Shown: in pieces, positions 56,270 through 64,000 of the stretch
How positions within the stretch are numbered: the stretch's first letter is position 1
How the letters are laid out: every line of letters starts with the position of its first letter
Source of the DNA: Polytrichum commune
Lineage: Eukaryota; Streptophyta; Polytrichopsida; Polytrichales; Polytrichaceae
Direction: 5' to 3'
NCBI GenBank assembly: GCA_950295325.1
Contig: OX485803.1
Location: 9,300,001-9,364,000, forward strand
Length of the DNA stretch: 64,000 nucleotides
Position numbers and translations under genes: made by a program
Notes under the pieces: generated by a model
Told to the model about the DNA's origin: nothing
Seen by the model: the letters and a program-made list of their open reading frames with translations, nothing else
The model's database searches: none

Positions 56270-59047
56270 CTATGTAAAAAAGCAGGGATCCAGCAGCGGG
56301 ACATTCATAGGGGATTCATGGTCAGGAGAAGGGGAGCATTCATTGTTGAGATTAATATTGTAGTCGTCTAGGCAGGAATATTTGTAATTTTCAGTGCCAT
56401 AATCTTGCAGGAGACTGGCCAGATAATCGGCCTCATCCATGTCGGTCTGTGCTGGTGGTGGTGAAGACAGATTCATCACCTCAGTAGGAGAGGTAGGATC
56501 CAGCACTCCTGAACGCAAAACATCGTCAAAGGATTCACGCTCAATATAGCTGCTCGTGAGGGGTTGAACTGTTGGCAACCAGGTCGCACTCATCTCTGCA
56601 CCCATGACCTGGTTGTCGTATATCAGCTGAAATGGAAGCTGCACCGGCAACATAAGAGCAGACTGACATTCAGAAATAGTCATGGAGTTGCTGTAATGGC
56701 ACAGGTTTCCAAATTCATTTGGAGATTGACATATGAAATCAATAGTTTAATTATTTATTTTTGAGGTGATTTGCGGGTTTCATCAACTCTGAACCCCATA
56801 ACTGTTGAGAGAGAGTGAGTCGTACAGGAGGGAATATTTTGAGCTTAATACAGTGGTTCTTTTGAGGTTATTATGCTGTGAATTAGGAGACCATCAGGGT
56901 AAGATGAAATGTCCAGCTCACCTCGACATTCATGGCCATGAGTTGATGAGCTTGCGATGTGGTGCAACATTCTCTTTGTGAGCCGCACTTGAAATTCGAG
57001 ATGTAGAAATTTGGGTCAATAATAGAATATTCTTGCTCCCCAAAGGCTACGCCTTCAGCATCACTACACTGGTAATCAATCCCTGAGAAATTCAAATGTA
57101 GTGGACCAAATTCGGTGGATTCACACGAGTGGAACATTTCCACATCATCCATGACCATCGGTTCCCGCTTCAACCGTTTCACAACGGGCATGTCCTGATG
57201 AATCCCCAGACTACAATTATCCTCTCCTGAATCTTTTGCAGGCCAGGACTGCGGGACAGAGGAGAAGCTATGGCTGTGGCTATGGCGACGGCTATGTGTA
57301 GTTTCATAATCTGATTCATCAGACACGGTTCGCATGATGCAGGGCTTGATGTCCTCCTGAGATTCAACCTGGTCTAGCACATCCTCGATCGACTCTTGTG
57401 AGTAGCTCGTCTGATCCAAGGGGTCCTGAGGAGCGATCTTGAGTTCGGGCAATTCCGAAAGCAGGGCTTGGATGTCTTCCAGATTGAATGTGGAAGCGTA
57501 CTCCTGGGATTTTTTCTTGACAAATTTGGTGACTTCCTTGAACATGGTATCGTTTGTTACATCTGTCAAGAGCAGGTGGGAGGGGATCCTCTCGGAGTAC
57601 TTGGTCAGATTTTCGCAGGGGAAATTGGCAGGCCGCTTCTTGCGACATTTGAGGAGCTTTCTGGCTGCATCCACTGCGCGAGCCGCACCCTCCTCACTTT
57701 CGAAGGTGCCCAACCACACCTTCTTGTCTACCGATTTCCACTCCGCCACCCGAATCTCCGCCACCCACTTGCTCAAATCGGGGCGGAAGCGCACACCAAA
57801 GTATCTGGAGCTTTGGTCCCTGGATCGGCTCCGGGTTTGGATCCCAACTGCTGCCAGCACTTCTTGCGAAGTGGTGATGGATCTTCTCGTCATAATCTCA
57901 CTGCAACAAATTCCCATCCTTTAATCAAAAGATGCATGGAGTAGCAGTTCTTATGCAAAATCAACACCAAAATTGCACTCCAGTGTGAGTCATTGTTAAT
58001 CAGAAGATATGGAGTAGCATGTCTCATGCGAATTGCAGACCAAGTTCAGACGTTTTATGCAAAATCATCACCACCTATTTTGCAGCCCCAGTGCAGGTCA
58101 TCCTTAATCAAAAGACATGGACTACCATGTCTGATGCAAATTCCAGACCGAGGTCAGACATCTCATGCGAAACCATCAACACCAAAATTGCACCCGAGTT
58201 ACGAGTCATCCTTAATCACATGACATGGAATAGAATGTCTGACGCAAATTGGAGACCAAGGTCAGACATCTTATGCAAAATAATCAAGTAAAAAAAAAAT
58301 TGCACCCTATTATCATGCTTAATTACAAAGATACCTCATTATCCATCACTCTGAAGATGTATCTATAGTGATGACACTTGACAATTTGTGAAGCAAGGAA
58401 CAACGGCATAGTAAAATCCCATACCGTTCTTGGAAAATCTGATATTATTATTAGTTGGATGCACATGACATGACATGGGTGCTAAAATCCCTTACCGTTC
58501 TTGAAAAACCTGATATTATTATTAGTTGGATGCACTTGACATGACATGAGTGCTAAAATCCCATACTGTTCTTGAAAAACCTGATATTATTATTAGTTGA
58601 ATGCACATGACATGACATGGGTGCCGACATGTTTGGATCCACCACCCGTAGAGATCATGTCTATGTGAGAAACTGAAGAAATCAAAGAGCCGTGTCTTCA
58701 ACCTTTTCACATTGAGTTGCAGAATGATTGTTACAATTCCTGAAGATGATGCTAACATTAGTATTGTTCACGCTTATTCTAACTATTTACATGGTGCAGA
58801 CAGACAGACAGACAGACAGACAGACATGTGGAGTTCTTGTATTCAGTAGCTAGCCATCACGAATCACTAGGGTAGAGTCTAACCTGGACATGAGGCCGCA
58901 GCAACTAGCGTGGATGGATGGAGTCCTTAGTCCAGGGCAATTGCGACATCGAGTCTCGCTCCAGTACTCTCCGGATGCTGCAGCTCTCTCGAAGTAAAGG
59001 AGCTCAGAGCTGCGAATGTTCACTGGAGGCATGCAATTGTCGGGCAT
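56270..59047 (-). CDS. AP2/ERF-family transcription factor, three exons (511 codons)
   Basis: Predicted nuclear DNA-binding regulator. Exon 1 is 59047-58884, exon 2 is 57900-56922 and exon 3 is 56662-56270. Introns are CCAG|GTTAGA...TTGTTGCAG| (phase 2) and GAG|GTGAGC...TGTCAG| (phase 0). The joined length, 1536 nt, is a multiple of three. The AP2 domain is at residues 87-149: RYFGVRFRP, KWVAEIRV, WLGTF, AARAVDAARKLL, NFP. YFGV replaces the usual YRGV, and Val after the Trp in WVAEIR is DREB-like. Later come an acidic helical stretch (FNLEDIQALLSELPEL), an SH-repeat (SRRHSHSHSFSS, about 257-269), a basic KRLKRE (about 296-301) and an acidic C-terminus (TDMDEADYLASLLQDYGTE), likely an activation region. 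Exon 2 alone also opens with an ATG at 57917 right after a stop, so a shorter form starting MGICCSEIM or MTRRS is possible. The exon-3 acceptor is less certain: a stronger-looking TTACAG 28 nt upstream would truncate the protein. Confidence 0.82.
57922..58320 (-). repeat. 108-bp tandem repeat in ERF intron 1, about 3.7 units
   Basis: Units start at 57923 (75 bp, internally deleted), 57998 (108), 58106 (108) and 58214 (107). Each begins AATCAnAAGA..ATGGA and includes GACCnAGnTCAGAC, TTATGCnAAA and ATTGCACCC. In the preferred gene model they lie in intron 1, starting about 22 bp upstream of exon 2. If translation instead starts at 57917 they are 5' leader or promoter sequence. Confidence 0.88.
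58412..58624 (-). repeat. 71-bp tandem repeat in ERF intron 1, three units
   Basis: Three units of exactly 71 bp start at 58412, 58483 and 58554. They share TAAAATCCC, GATATTATTATTAGTTG and GCACATGACATGACATG, with few substitutions and no indels. It is a second, unrelated array in the same intron as the 108-bp repeat. Confidence 0.92.
58797..58826. repeat. (CAGA)n microsatellite
   Basis: About seven CAGA units, in ERF intron 1 some 60 bp from the exon-1 donor. Confidence 0.95.
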
Positions 59048-59084
59048 CGTATGTTGTATGCAATAATGATGATGATGCTTTAAC

Positions 59085-59790
59085 TTCTTCCCCTACTACT
59101 GATCCTGTGCTTGAATCAGCTACACCTCGCGACGTGACCTCTTTTTTTGTAGTGTTTTCTGCTTAAGTTCTGGTGCTTACTATTCTGATGCAGCTGGTAC
59201 AACCTTACAAGTGCTGAGACGACAGTATTACCAAATGAAATATTTGAAAGCTTTGATGGTAGAAGTGCATGTGCAGCATGACTCTGTCTGACCCAATTCA
59301 GGACCTTCTCCTTATTTCTTGATTACCTTCTAACACCATCTACCCATGAAGATGTCCCCTTTTATCCTTGCAGCTAGCTTCATCAAACAATCCCAACGAG
59401 GTCCATTCTAAGTGAGAATTTATACTCCCTTCACTACTCCCAAGATGAATGCTATGCCTGTGCATGATCAGCTGACACTTAGCTGGTCAGCGTCTTCCTT
59501 GAGCCTGCTGGTGTAACCTCCACAGTAAAATAAATTTTCTCGGAATCTCAAAAGCCCATACGTCAAAAACACAATTTTGTTTATCTAACTCTATATCCTT
59601 CTGCAGATGGAACCACTACAATAGGCAAAGATGAGAATTTTTTCCCACTGTTATGGCCCCTCCAAAGTAACTAAAATGTCTGAAGAGAGCTCACAGAGTT
59701 ATATCCGGAATAAAATGAGTGTGATATTTTTTATTTAGTCATGTGGAAAATACCTCCAAAACCTGGAGCCCCACCTTTACACCTGAACAT
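59085..59790. repeat. ERF upstream flank, parent of the 52.5-54.2 kb copies
   Basis: Lies directly upstream of the predicted ERF start. Block-wise similarity to 53692-54180 and 52540-52950 shows that parts of this flank were duplicated about 6 kb away with the ERF exon-2 fragment. No coding signal of its own. If the gene model is right, the promoter should be here. Confidence 0.65.
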
Positions 59791-60016
59791 TTGGTTGCAG
59801 ATGAAGAATTAGGCTTCATTGATTGATGCAAAATTTTACTACACTCATTTATACCATGATGAGCAGGGAAACTAATCACATGGTTAAGTATCAATCCGCT
59901 TACCGTTAGCTATGTAGTGAGTCAAAGTGGCTGTCAAAGATTTGGGAAGCACCAATTGAGAAATGGCCGGCTGGTCCCTAGATCGTTGAAGCAGTCAGCA
60001 CCTCCTCTCTCCTGGA

Positions 60017-60043
60017 CCTCCTCCTCCTCCTCCTCCTCCTCCT
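60017..60043. repeat. (CCT)n microsatellite
   Basis: Nine CCT triplets followed by ACCACCACC. Could encode a short homopolymer if exonic, but the context is undecided. Confidence 0.95.
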
Positions 60044-60124
60044 ACCACCACCATCTCCTCCAACCACGAATGAGCTTGCAGAAAAAAGCCTAATTTCTGT
60101 GCAACAGCCACAAGAAGGAAGTAA

Positions 60125-60292
60125 TGAAACTAACCAATGCGGATCAGAGCCTGATCAGGAATTAAGTCTAGCTCTTGATGGAAAATCTTGGCAAGGGCCC
60201 ACCCGGGGTTGCCATGCGTCTCAAATTCAGTCCCACCACTTGCCTCCTTATAAGTGTTTGTTGCGTTGTTGTCTGACCTTACCGACAAGCTG
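60125..60292 (-). other. Possible exon of an unrecognised gene
   Basis: The - strand frame reads DNNATNTYKEASGGTEFETH, then GNPGWALAKIFHQELDLIPD and QALIRIG. It is bounded by an acceptor-like ATTCTCAG|GGTGAC and a donor-like CATTG|GTTAGT. No family recognised; phase linkage to the 61097-61323 exon is not established. Confidence 0.3.
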
Positions 60293-60886
60293 TCACCCTG
60301 AGAATCCGGTAGCAAGAGAAAACTAGTACTTCAGATGCATAGAAATTCAGGTTTCGCTTGTTGAGCATGGAAATTTACGCAACATCTACTGAGGTTTATA
60401 ATTTCTGCCTGCTGAGTAAAGCGGTGTCCGAACCCCATTTGAAACCCCACCTCATGTATATGAAGGTACTAAACGGACAGAAAATGTTTGCCTGGTATCG
60501 AACCGAGTTCTGGAAAATTGATACCATCCTACATAGTGATTTGATAAGTTTTATGCCGATATGTGTATAACCTCCAATAATCAAATTGATGGTGAAAGCG
60601 AAGTTAGAATCTTTGATGCCTTAGTGGATGTCTGTTGCAACCTAAAAATCTGCAAACATGTGTGCATGTGCACATGAATGACAACCTTGTTCGACTGACT
60701 GAAACCTCAAGCAACAACAAGAAATGGGCTATGGTCCATTTGAAAATGATATGTTAAATATGAAACTTCTAGGTATAGAATACAGTAGTTGCAGAGGTCT
60801 GTACATGCTGGCCAAGCCTCTTTCAATCACTGAAGGGGAGGCTACACCCGTTCCTATCGTTTCTTTTGAAAAGGCTTTGGTTTGCC

Positions 60887-61101
60887 AAGGTGAAAGAATT
60901 TCGACCTTGACATGTGCCTAATCTTAAGGAGCTTGGTTCCAAGGTTGGTCCCCTTTTTATGGTTTAAATGATCTGTTTCCAACTCTAATCGAAATTGGAG
61001 GCTTTCAACCTTGCAAAACCGCCCAATAAAAATGGAACCAACCTTGAAACCAAGCTCCTGGAAGTTAGGCACATGTCAAGGTCGAATTTCATTTACCTTT
61101 G
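60887..61101. repeat. Long imperfect inverted repeat (hairpin), about 75-bp arms
   Basis: The left arm at about 60887-60963 and the complement of about 61022-61101 share TTCGACCTTGACATGTGCCT, GGAGCTTGGTT and CAAGGTTGGT with few mismatches. A 58-bp AT-rich spacer separates them. The right arm includes the splice donor of the 61097-61323 exon, so the left arm is an inverted copy of that exon-intron boundary. Confidence 0.85.
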
Positions 61102-61323
61102 CTTATAAAACTCCAATTCAAAACTGGCGTTTTCGAACGCATGTGGCCTCCACATGATACTTGGATACAATTGCATGGAAAAGTCTGTATGGATATCAAT
61201 CTGAAGACTCAGTCCGGCCAAATCTCTGTGTTCCCGAATACAATACAGAAAAGTGAGTAGAGTAGGATAATGGACAGATTCATTGTGCAAGATAATCAAT
61301 TCCTTCCCAGCCAATTGTGAACC
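61097..61323 (-). CDS. Internal exon of an unrecognised gene
   Basis: A 227-bp exon with canonical borders on the - strand: acceptor TATAATTCCAG|GGTTC and donor CAAAG|GTAAAT (phase 2). It reads GSQLAGKELIILHNESVHYP, then TLLTFLYCIREHRDLAGLSL, QIDIHTDFSMQLYPSIMWRP and HAFENASFELEFYKQ. Composition looks like a folded, non-repetitive protein. I do not recognise the family and could not chain it with confidence to other exons. Candidate exon-like frames on the same strand lie at 60125-60292 and 62395-62516. The gene probably continues through 60-63 kb on the - strand. Confidence 0.5.
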
Positions 61324-64000
61324 CTGGAATTATAACCTGATCAGCACACATCTAGCCTTATGTACTAGCAGCAGTCACACTAATGAGTATTAATTGCAGA
61401 GTGGGATCACGGATGTTGTTTTGGTATCACTATATCTAGATATATTTGATTTTTACTTCTATATTACTGATGTTGATTTTTTTGTGTGGTCTTTTTTATT
61501 TGACTTAGGAAAGCAAACAAGTGATATCTTAGTCAATGGTGTCTGCAGTAAGCTAAACCAGTAATGATATTTACTGTCACGTGCATAATAGTGTGAATTA
61601 CCCTGTTTTGAGGCAAATGCTAGGTTATGCTAATGATCAACAACCTCACTACTAGTGTCACTTCATGACACTTGGCATTTAAGTGCATTTACTAAAATTT
61701 GTGCATGAGTATGTTCAATAGTGTTATGAGGTGTATGCCAATGTTACACAATATTTTACAAGTTGACTAAAGTGTACACAAATGACACTTGGCATGAGTA
61801 TCTTTGAGAATCTTCCTCTTGAATACTAAAATGTAAACACATGACACTTGTCATTAGTATGCTCAATAACTTTTTCCCCTTACATATTAAAATGAAAAAC
61901 TATCATCTCAAGTTACCCAATGTGCTATGCTAAATGTGGAAATATTTTGTCACTTAAAACAATTACTTATGCTGAAAAATGATTTCATATTGGCAATTAG
62001 CGGATGTGACACTTTGAGACCTCTAGGCATCTAGTTTAGGACCATCACGAATAGTGTACTTAACACTAAATACCATAAATGATCTATTTGTACAGTAGGA
62101 TCCATACTATGCATGGTCATGATGAAAATTGTTGTTGTGGAAATGCCGACAAAACTGTCCAACAGGGTCTGGACTTCCGACTCCTGACTCTGAGCAGCCT
62201 GCATGGTCTTTAGTACTTATCAGTTCAAATTGTCTGACAGATCTTCTTTGTGATTTGGCAATTAGAATATCCCAGGAAATTATCCAAGGACATTTCAATC
62301 TTATTGTTAATGAAGTCTAAATTCTTTTCAGAGAAAGGAAGAACACATAGAAATTTGTGGACAAAGAAGTATCGCAGAACTAGCACAGTGTACCTTTAAG
62401 TCACTTAGACTTTCAAGTTTAAGTCTCAGAAGGACCCCTATGAGACTCATCACTTTAGCACAAAAGAGCTTAGGAGAAGAATATTGTTGATCAACTGGTA
62501 GTTCTGTAACAAAGTATTCCATCAATTCCTGTCTATTTCCATAATGCACAAAAATTTACCTTAGTGATGTAATTTTTTTTTGCAGAAAACGTGAAAACAA
62601 CATTATCAATCCCCATAGCATAGGAATCTCTCATTTCAAAAGCCATTACCTGAGCCGATTTAAAATGTCACATCTCACTTACTAATGTGACCATATCCAA
62701 TTCACCATCTAGTGTTTTGACAATATAGTACAGAGAAAATGGTACTAAATGATATATACAATTCTACGTCCACCCAACACAGATAAATTGATGAAAGATT
62801 TTGTGCCTGACCAACACTGGCTCCAGTTGAAGGAATCTATATCAAAGAGTGCAGATTGCATGAGACTTATGATAGTGTGCAACATCATATGGCCTCCTCA
62901 GATGAATGTGGCATCTGCAATCTACATGGTTGTGGCTGCAGCTAAATTTATGATTGATCCATGGTCCTCTAACCCTTTGATTGATTGTCTCTGCGGTGGT
63001 CTATGCAAGGAGCTAATTTAATTTTGCACAAACTTATACTTGAATATGTTTTAAGGAACCTTTTATCTACTCATAACTTGACATGGTCCAGGGACATTTC
63101 CATCTTGTTCCAGAATGTTTGCAATTGCATGGTTTTGTTATCTTAATTAATAAAACAGGCTGCTGATCAATTACATGGAGAGGCAGACTCATGATTTGAT
63201 TTCTAGTTCAGTAACCGATAAGTTGAATAAGATGCTCGTCATCCAACAGTCATCCTTTGTCACTTAATAGTTTTAATTATCTTGCAAATTCCACATGACA
63301 GCAAGGATTGCACCTGGCCCACCATTCCCTGACTTGGTCTTCTGTCTGTATATTTGGACTTACTGGACCTGGGCCCACTGGCCCTAGTATCAATGGAATT
63401 ATTGAGCAGGGCCCACAAGCAGGACTTATTATGCCTAATTCCCTGACATAGTGATATCATTGGTCCCAAATCCAGAGTTTAAAGACCAAACTATGGTGGT
63501 CACACGTAATTGTAATGGTCATCAGTTTCCGTACAAAACGTTTATTTTCTTGAGTGAGGGTTCAAACTCATTATTTAAAAGAAATTAATGTGGCATGAAA
63601 TTAATCTTGTCACAGTCAGCTCGACAAGCAAAAAGCCTAAACTGATAAGGTAGGTGCAAATCTGTTGCGACCACAGTGAGGCAGATGAGACTCATGGTGC
63701 AGCTCCAAGGGACTTTTGAACTGTGAAAGTATCATAGAATGGGTCCTGCTTGGGCTTCAAACAAAATAAACATTTCTAAGAACTTCCACACAGCAATCTT
63801 ACATTTGTTGGTGCCCATGCAAACCCTATGTGGAAAATATAGTTCAACATCAAAAACATGAATCAGGAAGCACATGATGATGATTGAAATTGGCCACGTA
63901 GCTGATGCATGAGGTTGCAGGAAACATCCACATTTCAATCACCTGTCCAACAAATAATTGTCATTTTAGTAGACTAACCTTGGAATGATTAAAAAAAACT
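61324..64000. other. Right edge: AT-rich DNA with scattered exon-like frames
   Basis: A candidate - strand exon at 62395-62516 (reads LPVDQQYSSPKLFCAKVMSL before a CTTAAAG|GTACAC donor) is plausible. A 90-codon + strand frame at 62749-63021 has no homology I can name. Introns are long and AT-rich. No transposon ends were recognised. Confidence 0.3.

Noticed and set aside
57439..57944. Two + strand frames of about 160 codons over the ERF exon
   Set aside because: Antisense shadows of the AP2-domain coding strand.

Overview
This window looks like nuclear DNA of a land plant. The clearest evidence is a spliced AP2/ERF transcription-factor gene near the right end. It is backed by plant-type transposon families: a MULE/FAR1-like transposase with a SWIM finger, a DUF4283 + CCHC LINE ORF1, and hAT and Harbinger-like MITEs. 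Most of the window is AT-rich and gene-poor, with old repeats nested in each other and many (CT)n/(GA)n tracts. That fits a large repeat-rich genome. A seed-free lineage (fern, lycophyte or bryophyte) is my guess; the sequence alone does not settle it. No rRNA, tRNA or CRISPR array was recognised, apart from one 5S-rRNA-derived retroposon. Most stop-to-stop reading frames here carry no sign of selection and are not annotated.

Layout. 0-12 kb: anonymous AT-rich DNA with small inverted-repeat elements (0.32, 1.24, 8.23 and 11.65 kb), a weak copia-like relic and microsatellites. 12.4-16.8 kb: decayed LINE material, with ORF1 and an endonuclease piece on the + strand, a C-terminal nuclease-like domain on the - strand, and a Harbinger-like MITE between them. 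17-25 kb: mostly unrecognisable, with members of three dispersed repeat families. 25.5-30.4 kb: a broken MULE transposase on the - strand, with a pogo/Tigger element inserted 6 bp past its stop codon and a 1.9-kb interruption carrying a 28-bp minisatellite. 30.5-33.6 kb: non-coding DNA with a degenerate 180-bp tandem repeat. 33.6-37.4 kb: a GC-rich, CCGGA-studded block with the longest ORF of the window, a 508-codon gag-like protein, and a 284-bp tandem duplication downstream. 39.2-40.25 kb: a second pogo/Tigger element. 48.4-50.2 kb: two hAT-type MITEs around a degenerate short-repeat array. 50.5-51.3 kb: other dispersed repeats.

52.4-59.8 kb is the gene-bearing part. The ERF gene (three exons, 511 codons) lies on the - strand at 56.3-59.05 kb. 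Parts of the locus were copied to 52.5-54.2 kb, where the ERF fragment lost its DNA-binding domain and was split by a 5S-rRNA-derived retroposon with a 10-bp target duplication. The intact ERF copy shows the empty site. 60-64 kb probably holds part of another, unrecognised multi-exon gene on the - strand. One exon is well delimited, and its donor site sits in one arm of a large inverted repeat.

The genes do not form a pathway. Besides the ERF gene and the partial neighbour, the window mainly records successive transposon insertions. Several insertions can be dated relative to each other because paralogous empty sites lie in the same window.
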